From: Branchiostoma floridae
Taxonomy: Eukaryota > Chordata > Leptocardii > Amphioxiformes > Branchiostomatidae
Direction: 5' to 3'
Length of the DNA stretch: 48,270 nucleotides
Assembly: GCF_000003815.2 (NCBI RefSeq)
Contig: NC_049980.1
Span: 3,756,689 to 3,804,958, forward strand
The position numbers were made by a program, and so were the translations under genes. Positions 12,066-24,617 of the stretch are shown piece by piece. Under the pieces are notes generated by a model. The model was not told the origin of the DNA, made no database searches, and saw only the letters and a program-made list of their open reading frames with translations. Within the stretch, counting starts at the first letter, position 1, and the number at the start of each line of letters is the position of its first letter.

Positions 12066-12106
12066 CAATTTCCAAAAGGAATAATACTAGTATACACTAA
12101 TTCACA

Positions 12107-12296
<190 letters not shown>

Positions 12297-12719
12297 GTAG
12301 GGGAGGGCAAGTCCCAACAACACAATCGAGAATGGTGTGTATGGTACAGACCTGGCTAACAGCGTTGGATTCTAAGAAGCCAACCCTTATCAGAGCCTTG
12401 TTTGCCGACATGTCTGAAACCATACTACTACAGCAGGTTACGATGTCAAGGCTAGGCCACGTATGGTAGCATTGGTTCACAGCTACCTCAGGGGTCGGCT
12501 ATGAATGTTGGCTATGCGGATGACGTCTCCATGTCAAGAACCCTCTTAGTGCTCCAAGACAAAAAAAAAGACAAGGCCCCACAGGTCGTTGGAAAAATAA
12601 ATAGAAAGGCCGACATTTGCTTAAGAGCAAATACAGCGTATTTCAGCCATACCCCTTCCCACGCAACATTGGACTGTTCCAAATCACCCCTGCGCAAAAA
12701 TGAAACATCCTCTTAACAG

Positions 12720-14324
12720 TACATTATCCCCCAAAGTGGACTGGTATTGTGAATTGATTCCAGGTAAAAACAGAGCTTGCTTCTATTTTTCAGAAAATGA
12801 CAATAATCACACCTTCCATTCAGAAAATTTTCATCAAGACTGAAAATTGTTGAATGACTTCATGTAATGTCATTAACAATTTTCAGTACGATAACTAGGT
12901 GTAAGTTTAAAAAAGTATAAGCTCCTTGTGATGTGGGTAAATTTATTATTGCAGTGAACTTTTTTTATTCAAGGAGGGCATACGATTTAATAATTATCAA
13001 GCAGGTGCAGGTGCTGTAGGAGCGTTTGTTTTCTTCAAGCTGTAAAACTGTTAAACTGTTTTACTTTGTATGCAATCAGCCATCGAGCCTATTCTTATTT
13101 TAGTTTAACAACTTCCTGCCAGACCCGGAAGATACGATTGAACCTTGTTCGAGGATTTATTTTCGTCTGTCTGGTCAGTCTGTTCATACCCTGGCGCTGA
13201 GAGTGTTTTATTGGGCTGAAACTCTGGCAGTTTAAAGTTACTTACAATTTAAATGTTCAAAGTTTATGTCAAACAACAACAGCACTAGGTTCACATACAT
13301 TTGCTCTGGAGAAAATACAGCAGTTTTCGCAAGTTCCAGTCCAGTGATAGAAATGTGGCCACTATAGACAGGTGGTCACTATAGAGAAAATGCTGATCTA
13401 TTGACTAGGAGCCATGCGTTACACATGATTTCAGTACACTGATCATTAATCATATAAACATTGCACAGGTAAGCCAATTGTTTAGATGTACAATTAAGTT
13501 CAAATAATTCTGAAGAGAAATATTGATGAGAAAATAATCATTCTCGCCACTGTCTAACTTATAATTACGTATCAAAACTAAACGCAGATTTTCTAACTAA
13601 CGCACGACTTCATCAAAGGACCGCCGGCTATCAATCAAACACGGCTGTTGATTAGACTTAAAGTTTCAAACAGTTATGTGCTGTGTGCCAGTTGACAGCG
13701 AACTTCATGCTACGTGATGTTTTACATTGCTTGGACCTTCTTTCCTACAGCGGTGCTTCTACAAAATATTTAGACTGTAACACTGAGTCCCACATGTTTT
13801 ATAGAATAGAATTTGACGCAGAACAGCGTTTTTTGCTGGGTATTTTTCTTGAAACATGTCCGTGGGAATATCAGCGAGGCGGCGACGTAGGGATGGGTAC
13901 AGACCTCCAATGGCTGCCAGGCACCTGTTGCATGCATAAGATGTAGGAAAAAGGATGTCAAAAGTCACCTACCTAAGGTTTAGTTGGTAAAAAATCTCAC
14001 ATTGGCAGGCAAGTCTGACTTCTAAAGAGTGCATATGGCGATTTTGAAAACATTCGGTTCGGCGCAATGCGCCCCCACAAACAGAATAAGAAACGCTGGT
14101 AACCTTTGACCTCCCTGATAACACCCAAACTATACATACTCTAGACTGTCTAAAACACTCCAAACATGGTAGAAAGCCAATTTTTCTCACGAAATAAAAT
14201 AGCCAGATCCCCTACCTATAATTTCCGACCCCAAAATACCAACATTTCCCAACAAAAAGGCTTCTTACACTTACATTTGCAAGCCATCTTCAATGGCATC
14301 AAAATGCTAATTCTGCGCATGTCT
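12720..14324. other. no gene recognised
   Basis: AT-rich DNA. A short piece at about 13357-13385 (gtggccactatagacaggtggtcactatag) resembles words of the MITE at 34033-34504. No splice-bounded exon was found. Confidence 0.4.
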
Positions 14325-16037
14325 GTAACAAAAGTCGCACGGCGGCTAACGGCGCAGCGAAGATACTAGCGCTATAAATAAGCGCTTCAACTAAGGATGG
14401 CAACCCGTACAATATTTTTGTATACTGTTGAGCTAAGTAAAGTTTGTTGTTTATGAGGTTTTAGTTGTCTTTGAAGCTTTGACCCATTTGTCAAATTGCT
14501 GAAGAGAAGTAAGTGGCTGCTACGATTATCGTAGATATGGCCCTAAAAAAACTGATAAAAGAAGCCTTCTCAATAGTCTAAAATGCAAGAGCTTCCGGGG
14601 GGGGGGGGGGCTTCGCCCACCTGGGTCCCCCCCACAGTGGCCCTGCCCCTGGACCCCGCCAGGGACATTCGGCGGCCCCCGGACCCCTGTCCGACGCTTT
14701 GAAAAAATCCTGGCGAGAAGTCTGTACGGCCTGAGTCTTCAAGTTAACGTATTGTGTGGTCCCGCTTATGAATATTAATTAGCCTTCGCTTTCCTCTTCC
14801 TCTGGTCAATTACGGCATGTGACACTGCGGTATACATGGTAAAATGGGTACATGCTTGTAAAATTCGATAGCATTGTCGTATTGCAATGAAATTTCACAA
14901 GGTGCTAGTAGTAATTAAATGAAATAAAACACCGGACAAATTATGTTGATATGATAGATTTTTGGGTTAAAAAACACACATTTTGGTTAAAAAATATTAG
15001 GTTCATTTCATGTGCCCTGTCCTCGGTGGAGACAACGTTCTGGACCCTCATATTTCACAGGATGACAGATAAACCCAAGTAGATTTATTTTGTCCGTCGC
15101 TATTTTGTTGTATATTAATTCATCATAACTTTTTTGGGGTAAAAAATAGGTAAAATGGAGTTTTTTTTCTCCATTTTGGTCAATAATCCGCTCTAGAGGA
15201 AATCCTCTCATGATCAAACCAAATAGCGATGGATAAATTTCTTTTAAAAGGGATTATAAATACGAATTTGTCTATATTGTCAGCAAAAGTACTGTTGTCA
15301 CTGAGGACGAAGCCCGTAAATGCGATGGTAACAGTTCTTCAGAACCGCTGCCAGCGCCGCTGTCGTTTTCCCGCCATTTCACAACCCAAGGGTTCGGCCG
15401 TTCGATCGAACGGGGCTCGGACGGTACCATTATGCGGCTTCCGCGAGGGCCTCTTTTTGTCACGGGCATCGAATTATGTCAATATTTGATACATTCTTCA
15501 TCAATATCTAATACGGTTAGCATTTGGACGTTTTACCAAAAGTGGTGAGTGTGCCCCATACATAGTGAGTTCCTGTTTTCGCAATGTATCGTTACATTAT
15601 GACATTGGACCGTTCTGCAACGTTGTGGTCAAGCGGGGTCAACTGCGGACACGCAGTGGTTCGAATTTCATGTTCGGTTCCATCGCCCTAGTAACCTTGA
15701 GGGACCGCGCCCTTTTTCACTCCTCGGCAAGCTTCATCGAATCACAGGCCGTAACTTACCTGAGTCGCTGATTGGCTGAACCAATAATTGAATTAACTCT
15801 TCCTGCCGGCTAGACGCAGGTGCGGATGTCGGCTCTGTGGGGTGAACGTCCGAAAGGTCATGGCATGGAGAACGAAAGAAAACCAATTTCCCCTAAAAAA
15901 GTGCTGTAATTAAGCCTTTTACAGTACTTTAAGCCAAAAATTTTACTTGGATCATTTTACCAACTATCTTATGCCTATCTATACCAAATGTTACTCATAC
16001 CAGGGTACAGGGGTGCAAAATATACCGTTATAAGACC
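14325..16037 (+). mobile_element. composite repeat R, copy I (split by an insertion)
   Basis: The left part (14325-14809) and right part (15755-16037) together match copies II (16045) and III (19055). Shared landmarks in order are cgcagcgaagatac, gaagagaagtaagtg, cttatgaatattaatta, gattggct, ccaatttcccct and taccaggg-tacagg. A GC-rich hairpin segment (gggcttcgccc and related words, about 14597-14700) is present here and in copy III but mostly absent from copy II. The split at 14810-15754 is a separate insertion. Confidence 0.7.
14810..15754. mobile_element. insertion inside repeat R copy I
   Basis: This 945-bp block is absent from copies II and III. It begins ttacggcatgtgacac and ends tcacaggccgtaa, which are imperfect inverted repeats of each other. 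No open frame gives a recognisable transposase, so a non-autonomous DNA transposon is inferred. Confidence 0.55.
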
Positions 16038-16595
16038 GTCAACAACAGTCGCACGGAGCTAACAGCGCAGCGAAAATACCATCGCTAGCGTTTCAACTTC
16101 GGATAACAAGTTATAAGTACTGTTGAACTCAGTAACGTTAAAGTTTGTTTTTAGTTGCCTTTGACGGTTTGACCTGAAATAGTGTTACGCTAAACTCCTG
16201 AAGAGAAGTTAAGTGACTGCTGCGATTATCACAGATATGCCCCTAAGAACTGATACAATATAAAGCCTTCTGAATAGTCTAAAATGCGAGAGCCTTAGGC
16301 GGGATTCGCTCCCCCTGGCGGGAACACTGCTATATACGGGATCATGAGGCCCCGCTTATGAATATTAATTAGCCTTTGGCCTCCTCTTCGCTGATTGGCT
16401 AGGTCTTTGATTCAATTAACTCTCCGGCTGACGCGCACAGGTGTGGCTCTGTGCGGGGTCACGGAAGGTCACGTCAGGAGGCCAAAAGAAAACAAATTTC
16501 CCCTCAGAAAAGTGCCAAAATTAATCATTTTAAAGTTGTTTATGCAAAAATTTTACTTGAATCTTGTTACCAAGTATCTAATGCCTATCTATACC

Positions 16596-17560
16596 AAATT
16601 TCAGGTCATTTGTAATACCAGGGTACAGGAGCCAAAAGTGTCCCTTTTTTGTCAAAAATTGGCCAAATATCGCAAAAAAATAAGCATTTTGTTGCACTGT
16701 ACACCAAAAGTGTTATTGAATTTATATGAAGGGATTATCAAGGCACATCTCTGTCAAATTTCAGCTCATTCGGTTGCAATACCAAGGTACAGGAGCCAAA
16801 AGTGTCCTTTTTTGGTCAAAAATTGGTCAAAAAATCGCAAAAATAAGCATTTTGTTGTACTGTACACCAAAAGTGTTATTGAATTTATATGAGGGCATTA
16901 TCAAGGCACATCTCTGTCAAATTTCAGCTCATTTGGTTGTAATACCAGGGTACAGGGGCCAAAAGTGTCCTTTTTTGGTCAAAAATTGGTCAAAAAAGCG
17001 CAAAAATAAGCATTTTGTTGTACTGTACCAGGGTTGTAGCCAGCACCTGTCCTTCAGTCCTTTGAAGGAATTTCGCAGCTGGGGACTGAAAAAAGTTTTC
17101 CCCATTCCGTCCCCTGGGACAGACAAAAATTGATATGTAAAGATATAAAAAAAACTGAAACCCATGTGTTCTTCTTTACCAAAACAGATGCCATTGAACA
17201 GCTTAGTCTACAAGCAAAATTTGCACCTCAAAATGCAGGAAATAGTGTTTCAGAGGGTCTTGATCTAAAAATTTTCTGGGACCCAGACCCCCTAGAAATG
17301 ACACGCAACGTCACGCCATGCCTTCGGTGCTTGATAGGATTCCCATTCAAAATCAAGGGGACTGAAAATGATTTCAGGCTGGCTACAACCCTGTACTGTA
17401 CACCAAAAGTGTTATCGAATTTATATGGGGGCGTTATCAAGGCACATCTCTGTCAAATTTCAGCTCATTTGGTTGTAATACCAGGGCACAGGGGCCAAAA
17501 TATACAGTTTTGGTCTAAAATTGACCAAAAAATCTCAATAAAATCATTTTAGAGGCAGAT
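16596..17560 (+). repeat. 163-bp tandem repeat, about four units, split by a transposon
   Basis: Units recur with aaatttcag at 16596, 16756, 16919 and 17455, and ccaaaagtgtta(t) at 16704, 16867 and 17403. The last interval becomes 163 bp once the 365-bp hAT-like element plus one 8-bp target duplication (373 bp) is subtracted. Confidence 0.9.
17029..17393. mobile_element. hAT-like MITE with perfect 8-bp target duplication
   Basis: The 365-bp element has inverted termini cagggttgtagccagc and gctggctacaaccctg (one mismatch) and is flanked by tactgtac at 17021-17028 and 17394-17401. The 8-bp duplication and CAGGG end are typical of hAT elements. No transposase is encoded, so it is non-autonomous. 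Confidence 0.93.
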
Positions 17561-18464
17561 ATGAAAAAAATGGAAAACAATCATCAAGGTATTGGCCCAC
17601 TCTACCCCTGTGCCGAATTTCAGGTCATTCAGTCCAGGAACGGCGGAGATGAATCACTTTGAAGATTTGACAGGAGAAAGAAAGAAGAAGAAAGAAGAAA
17701 CATTACGAATACAATATATTTCACCATACTATGTATGGCTGAAATATAATGAAGGGTAGAAAGTTAATCATTTCTTACCTGACAAGATTTGAAGAACTAT
17801 CTGTTGGTTAACGTTGATGTGTTTGTTTTTTTTCAATATTGGAGAAAGTTACAGAGTAAATTTACGTCAGAAAGAACCAAGACGGTTCACGTTTATGTCG
17901 TCTGAAAAATGTACACAACAAAAAGCTACACAGTAACGTTACACTTTGGAAACGTTACTACCAAAATGAATTAACTCGTCAAAAAAACAACGGAGGGAAG
18001 AAAGCAAGATTAGCCAGTTCTTACCTGATGATATATTCTGCTGTATAAGACGACAGCTGACGCAAAATTTGACGTAGGACGAGGCAAAATAGTCTTCTGT
18101 ACGGCGCGCTGCGCGCTGTTGTAGCAAAATTGTCGTCTGCAGCCAGCCAGTGCATGTGAGTGGTCCTGTGGAAAAACCCCGGATGTCTGACCCGGATCAG
18201 TTCAAATAACCTACAGGGGTGGATGTATCAAAGAATCCTTAGTACGAAAAAATGTCGGGCCTGAATATGTCTTTCCTTGTTTGTACCGTGTCTCTGTCTG
18301 GAAATATTTGTTTATTTTTATAGAATTTTACAGTATATTCCTGTATGCTTTGCATTTGCTATCATACGGTCAAACAAATGTCTCTGACCCCCGTAAAATC
18401 TTAAATGGCCGGATCCAAATATCGCGCGAAGCTTAGCCAATCAGATTCATAATCTGTTGCTTCT

Positions 18465-18600
18465 AGTTGCGGATTGGCTGAACGGCTAATTGATTTACAC
18501 GGGGTGGGCCAGCTGCCAGCTGCTTTACGGTGGCGTGCTTCTGGTTGTTGGTTGGCTGAACGGCTAATTGATTTACACGCAGGTGGCCTGGAGTTGACCA
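18465..18600 (+). repeat. 78-bp tandem duplication
   Basis: The block ggctgaacggctaattgatt occurs at about 18475 and 18553. Confidence 0.8.
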
Positions 18601-18639
18601 TGCGTTCTATTGTTGACGCCCTAAATCGTAGGAATTGAG

Positions 18640-18975
18640 CAGAGAATTCCCCAATAAATCATTTTGAAGTGGTTTTTAACCAAAAATGATAACGGAGTCC
18701 TGTAAGTAAACATACCATGCACTACCATACCATTTTGGGAACTTTGGACTTAATACCAGGGCACAGGAGGCTCAAATATAAAGTTTGGTCAGAAAAACGC
18801 AAAAGAACTTAAATAAAATCATTTTAAAGTCATTTTAAAAAAAATGAAAAAAGAGCACGTGGGTATTGGTCCACTCTACCCTTTCGCCAAATTTCAAGTC
18901 ATTAATTCGGTCCAAGACCGACGGAGATGAATCGCTTTGAAGATTTGACAGGAGAAAGAAAGAAGAAGAAGAAAC
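18640..18975 (+). repeat. fragment of composite repeat R (3' part)
   Basis: Contains aatcattttgaag, ataccagggcacagg, caaatttcaagtcatt and gaagatttgacaggagaaag in the order seen in the full copies. Confidence 0.7.
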
Positions 18976-19054
18976 ACAAGTTAGAAATTTACGTGTTTGT
19001 AAGCATAAGTCCGTGAGATTTCTGAAACAACAGCAGTTACGTGATAAACGGAAC

Positions 19055-19945
19055 CTTCTAAAAACGTACGGAGCTAACAGTGCAGCGAAAATACCATCGA
19101 TAGCGATTAAACTTCGGATGGCAAACGGGACAAAAGTTATAAGTACGGTTGAAGTCATTAACGTTAAAGTTTGTTTTTAGTTGCCTTTGACGGTTTGACC
19201 TGAAATACTGTTACGCTAAACTCCCGAAGAGAAGTTAAGTGACTGCTGTGATTCTTACAGAAATGCCCCTAAAAACTGATACAATAAGCCTTCTGAATAG
19301 CCTAAAGTGCAAGAGTTTCAGGTGGGCTTCGCCCCCCTGGGACCCCCAACGGGGCTCTGCCCCTGGACCCTGCCGGGCCGGGGCCTTCGGCGTTCTTCGG
19401 CGGCCCCCGAAAAAAATTCTGGCGGGAACACATACGGAATCGTGGGGCCCCGCTTATGAATATTAAATAGCCTTCGCTCTTCGCGCACAGGTGTGGACTC
19501 CGTGCGGGGTCACGGAAGGTCACGCCAGGAGGCCAAAAGAAAACAAATTACCCCTCAGAAAAGTGCCAAAATTAATTATTTAAAAGTAGTTTATGTCAAA
19601 ACTTTTACTTGGATCATTTTACCAACTATCTAATGCCTATCTACACCAAATTTCAGGCCATTCCATTGTAAGACCAGGGTACAGGGGGACAATATATTTT
19701 ATTTTGGTCAAAACATGACCTTTAAACCTCAATAAAATCATTTTAGAGGCAGATATGACAAAACTGAGAAAAAGGCATCAAGGTATTGGGTCATTCTACC
19801 CCTGTGCCAAATTTCAGGTCATTCGGTCCAGGAACGGCGGAGATGAATCACTTTGAAGATTTGACAGGAGAAAGAAGAAAGAAAGAAACATTACGAATAC
19901 AATATATTTCACCATACTATGTATGGCTGAAATATAAATATGTCA
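19055..19945 (+). mobile_element. composite repeat R, copy III
   Basis: Same order of landmarks as copy II, from ggagctaacag-tgcagcgaaaatacc to the tail catactatgtatggctgaaa. It retains the GC-rich hairpin block (19320-19450) and lacks the tandem 163-bp expansion. Confidence 0.75.
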
Positions 19946-20134
19946 GACGAGTTAGCTGGGTTGCTAACCATACTTCTCGGTCAGCTACCTCATCAAGCAT
20001 GTTCTGTATCTATATTTGTCCAATTTGTACTATTTTCCCCGCGACTAAGAGCTTCAAACGCACCTCAAATGGACTTGAATATATACGCAGGTGTGACCCC
20101 ACCTTTAAACGCATTTAACACATTCATGGCCTTT

Positions 20135-20345
20135 TCACGACTTTATTTCCGGCCACTGCACAGCTGAGGTCGGTGCTAAGTTGAGAGTAGTATGGAATCC
20201 ATCCTATTCTTATTCCTTTGATAACATCAAAGTAGAGTATGACTTTCCTAACTTTGATTCCGTACACAACTGTTAACGACTAGAAAGCAATCTTGCCGAC
20301 CAACTCCCAACTACAGAAGCACTGACAGAGGACCTTGCTCTCGAC
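20135..20345 (+). repeat. dispersed repeat E, copy 1
   Basis: Contains ggccactgcacagctgaggt, cctttgataacatcaaagta and gacttt-ctaactttga. Related to 21065-21285, about 930 bp further on. Confidence 0.75.
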
Positions 20346-20560
20346 TAGCACTTCACATTCTATATAGAGCATGGTCCGATGAGAGTAATCGACCAGGTAT
20401 TTAGACGGATCAGAGGTTATAAGGCCGGTCTTTAAAGTTGTGTCTTGTTATTGTGATTGCTTTGGGTGCAAAACATAAACAGTAGTGCTTGTCATTATAA
20501 AACCTGAAATGAAAATTCACTTTGAGCATTCAAAAGAACACACCTTACGATTGGAGTGAG
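20345..20560 (+). repeat. dispersed repeat D, copy 3
   Basis: Shares cacattctatat-gagcatgg, tatttagac, agaggttat and cattcaaaagaacac with the copies at 11230 and 11819. Confidence 0.7.
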
Positions 20561-21064
20561 AAACATGATTACACTGATTAAAAGTCGGTGATCGTTAGAT
20601 ATCCAGGTAATGCAGTACGCAAAAAAAAACAGTTATTCAAGCAACTGGATGATTTTGGAAACGGTCAGATGCTTAAGGTAGTATCCACTATCTTCCGTCA
20701 CTGATCAAAATGATTGAGATTATCTTCACCTTGACTATGCCTTACCTCGTTTCCTATTGAACAACCAAAATTGTTTTTAACTATTTTGCATTTCATAGTT
20801 AGGGTATAAAAGACCAGTTTCTTCCAGACCACTTCAGTGTCGTGACGAAAGATAGTGAGTGCTATCTGAAACGTCTGATAGTTATAAAAAATCATATCCA
20901 CTTGGTTGAGTAACTGCCTTTTGGTGTACACTGATTATATTATAATGCCATTGGGGGTGGGGGTGGGGAGTAGAAAACAAGCCTTTAACAACACAACGGC
21001 GAATAGTCAACAGGTGCGAAGGTCATCATGAATGACGCAAAGGAAAACCCTGACACACAGTCAG

Positions 21065-21285
21065 GACCTTACTTAGACTTTTCCCCGGCCACTGCACGGC
21101 TGAGGTCGGTTCTGAATCATTTCATCCTAAATCAATTCACCCTATTCTACCTTTAGTTCAATCCTTTGATCAAATCAAAGTAGATTATGACTTTCGTGAC
21201 TTTGAATTCGTTCACTACTGTTGAGGACTAGAGAGCAAACTTGCCGACAAAGTCGCAACCACAGAGGAACTTGCTCACGACTAGT
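21065..21285 (+). repeat. dispersed repeat E, copy 2
   Basis: Same blocks as copy 1 (ggccactgcacggctgaggt, tgatcaaatcaaagtaga, gaggactagagagcaaa). Confidence 0.75.
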
Positions 21286-21794
21286 ACGATGTGGATAGGT
21301 TAGGGCAGCCATGGTTGGCTGTGTATGTATTTATTTAATAAAAAAAAACTCTCCGTAAAACATCAACTCATATACCTTTATATGTGTTATTGAAAGATTG
21401 CAGTGCTAAACGATCTCACTAGATGTCGCTGACGAGTTGTCAGGCAGCCCAGGGACACAAAGTGGTGCAAGAGCCTGTGCTGCAGGTCAACAGTGCTGAT
21501 GGAATTTTCTTCTGTTTCAAGTTGATCGTATACTATTTTAAAAGTTAATAATAATAATTATTGATACTATTTTAAAAGTTGCTCTATTCCGAAGTTATAG
21601 TGTCACCAAAATAAACATCCAACACGCATTTGATACTATGACTGCTTTATTCCTGCCCAGATATTAACATGAGTTATCAAACATACGTTCTCGTTGTTTC
21701 CAATCTTATCTTGCAACACTGGCATTGGATGTCGAACTGCTCACGTGTGCAGATGACGTCACATTATACAATCACATTTCCTCAGACATATCTA

Positions 21795-22008
21795 ACATTA
21801 GTTCACCTTTATTCGCTGGGTAACCTATATTCGTCGTCTGAGAAAGGCAGGATATTTAGGAAGATCAAGTCGACGGACGATGGTGTCATGTTGCAATATT
21901 TTCATAATATTGCAGTTTGAAACTACCATCCGTCGATTGATATCCCCAAATATCCCGCTTTTAAACAAACCGAATATAGGTTACCGGCGGATAAAGGTGA
22001 CCCATCGT
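21795..22008. mobile_element. 214-bp MITE, family M, TA target duplication
   Basis: Inverted termini carry tcacctttattcg and cggataaaggtga plus ggtaacctatattcg and cgaatataggttacc. TA flanks both ends (21793-21794, 22009-22010). Another full copy is at 46111-46326 (216 bp) and an end fragment at about 41772-41818. Confidence 0.88.
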
Positions 22009-22127
22009 TAGATATATAGACAAATGAAACTTGAACGACATTAAAGACTGTGTTATCCAAAATAAGTCATAGTACCTTTTTCCCCACCCCCTAATTCACC
22101 ATGATGATATCTGATTTTCAGAAGTAA

Positions 22128-22613
22128 GGCCACAGCAAGTAAATTCTATGAATGACATCTTCCCGCTCATTAATTTTCACCTGATTTCAGGAAAACAAAA
22201 TTTTCTCATCGGGATGGTCAGAGTTTGACCAAAATGGGCAAACATGTTAATAATCATATTTGGAGAAGTGACATTAAGGAAGTAGCCATGACTATAGTTG
22301 CAGGAGGTGGATAGTTGTACAAGTGCAACCAACATGGAAGCCATGAATGTAGTTGTCAACTTGGCAAATGATACCAGTGTACCACACTAGTATCACTTTT
22401 ACTACACAAGTTCACTTCTCTAAAACAGGAATGAATGCCTTGTTAGTTGTGATGCCACGTGTTGTCACTTCAAATCTTGTTACGACGTTTATGGTGTCCA
22501 TTTTGAAAATTTAGCCATCTTGCTTTTTTTATCCATCTTTTTTGGCGCTATCTCATTAATTCTATTAAACATTCTGCATAGGATGTCCTCCATAAAATTT
22601 ACTTGCTGTGGCC
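22128..22613. mobile_element. 486-bp MITE, TAA target duplication (Harbinger-like)
   Basis: The termini ggccacagcaagtaaatt and aatttacttgctgtggcc are perfect inverted repeats, flanked by TAA at 22125-22127 and 22614-22616. A 3-bp TAA duplication suggests PIF/Harbinger. No transposase frame is present. Confidence 0.88.
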
Positions 22614-22616
22614 TAA

Positions 22617-24480
22617 CCTAACGAAATGGTACATTGGAGTAACTTATGAGCCCTTAAATGAAATGAACTGGCTGAAAGTCTAACTCTGTGCTAACATGTA
22701 AAAAAGCATATAGCTATGATGATAGACTATCACAAGCACTAATTTAGTCACGTTTTTTTTGCAAAGGCAGAACAGAAAAAAGGTCTAGGTAGTTTAAAAA
22801 AGAACACGCCCCTTATTGCAAATTTTGAGTCAAACGCCAAATACTATGACTTATGCTGACCACAAATATCCGGAAACACAAACACATACACCCAAAGCTA
22901 TATCTCCAATTTTCATGGAGATAAAAAGACAAACTCAAGAACCAAAAAAGACGTACTTATTTAAGGCCATTTTACTGTTCCTAGTGGGCATGTGCAGCCG
23001 TGTTGCATTGTGGTCACAATGGTTCATACACTCCAAGCAGAGGTTAGGCTCCTGCTATTTTCGTCGGGTTTTCATCGGGTTTTCTATTTTGCCAGCCTGA
23101 GGTTGTCCGATTGGCTGGCAAACAAAAAGAAAACCTGACAAAATGGTAAGCCAGATAAAACTCTTAAATGAGCTTCCCACTCCAGAAGCGGGTATTACAA
23201 GTCCTCAGAGAACTAATATAGTTATGCTGGAATCATTTTGGGGTCAAATTTACCAATAATGGAAGTTCAACTTCTTGAATTCCCCTGAGGACCCTTCCAA
23301 TTCTGCACTGGTGGGGGAGAACGTGGCCAAAATTTAGGAACAGGAACTGGTTGGCACTGGTTTGAAATTTCGATACTATTCTTCTTTAGTAGACTAACTG
23401 TGTGTGCACAAACGTCATCAGAACTGCCAGTCAAAGCGATTCAATTATTCTTTATGGGTCATTCTGTAGTACTTTGTCCATGTATAAAGGTTTGAGATAG
23501 TAGTGTCCCTTGAAAAGTGTCTAAATCTCTGTATCCCAATGGTCTCTAGTCTTCAATATTTTGTGTACTAACCGTTAGCGAGAAATTGTGCCCGATGTCG
23601 GTCATACAAGCAGTTTTTGCGCCACCATTTTACATTGAAGATGATTGAACTATTTTAAGTATCCAAATACCTGTGTCCTAAGATGATATAATCTTCAAAC
23701 TTTTTCTGTATCTCCCTAAATGTGTGATAGCCGTTTGACTGCCTCTTAAAGCTTATTCCGACTACCGTTAGCGAGAACGTGTGACGGAAGTCAGTTATGC
23801 AAGCAAAATCATACAGCGCAGGACATTAGAAGCGGGTCCGTATGGGGGTGCTTGGAATTTGAAAATGATTTTGTCGAAGAGACATATGAGGCGATTGCGC
23901 GAAAAATCGGGTGCATTTGTATTGCAAAAAATATCATCTATCAGAAGATAACACACGCTTCTGGAGTAGAATACCCCTTTAAAAACCTATGCTTGGAGAG
24001 TTTCAGGCCGCTTGCTATTTTTTTCTATAGCTATCCAATACGTCACGTCTGTGTATGAACACTAGGAACAGTGTAGGGTCGCACTCGGCGCACTTCAAGG
24101 TCTCAGAATGCAGTGTTCATCCAACAGTAGTTCGGGCATAAAGTAGTGCGTCACAGTACTTGACGCTGTAGTTCATTCTTCTCACGGTGTACAACAGCGA
24201 GGAGGAAACTGTGCTGAATGACAGGGGAATATATCTGTTTTCAGACTGTACATGTTGGATTACGATGTTTCTTCGTTCGGCGTGAATTTATGACCTTATA
24301 TAATAGTTACTGTGTTCTGTCTGTGTGTCGGCTACTGTTCCATGACCTCCACTGGGGGTTAAATAAATGTGGCTTTTATAGAAGAACCAGCCTGCAAATC
24401 TACGCTCATTTTGAGATATTTGGTAGATTGTTCTCAGAACTTCAACATACTCTTATTTCTGTAAATTATTTTTACACCAT
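22617..24480. other. no gene recognised
   Basis: A weak duplication with accgttagcgagaa occurs at about 23569 and 23763. The sequence near 23030-23060 (ctccaagcagaggttaggct) resembles an end of the small inverted repeat at 42671. No supported exon. Confidence 0.4.
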
Positions 24481-24485
24481 CCTAT

Positions 24486-24617
24486 AAATTTTGAGGCGTC
24501 GAACCTCCTCACTTTAGGGTCCTTAACCATGTAAATTTCCATAGGCGAAAAACTGTGTTCTGAGACCTTCACACCTTCCTCGACTAGATCCAAGCTGTTG
24601 GACTTCACACGAGACTC
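24486..24617 (-). other. candidate alternative terminal exon (mostly 3' UTR) of the MACPF gene
   Basis: A good acceptor (tttttacag|gagtctcg) faces the strong donor agaa|gtaagc at the end of the lectin exon. Joining them would change the protein end only from K-stop to K-S-L-V-stop, leaving most of this segment untranslated. The 47-codon phase-0 frame here does not match the incoming phase. No poly(A) signal was found just downstream, so the exon is speculative. Confidence 0.3.

Larger units (their letters stand above)
16045..17755 (+). mobile_element. composite repeat R, copy II
   Basis: This copy abuts copy I head to tail. It contains the 163-bp tandem array (16596-17560), interrupted by a hAT-like element, and ends with a conserved tail: aatttcaggtcattc, cggagatgaatcacttt, gaagatttgacaggagaaag and catactatgtatggctg. 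The 165-residue open frame at 16395-16892 is only the repeat read through and shows no protein feature. Confidence 0.75.

Noticed and set aside
12501-12560. GYADDVSM resembling the reverse-transcriptase YADD motif
   Set aside because: No other reverse-transcriptase motif in any frame around it; the short match is probably chance.
16395-17133. Open frames of 165 and 135 residues
   Set aside because: Translation of the 163-bp tandem repeat; interrupted by a MITE and without protein features.
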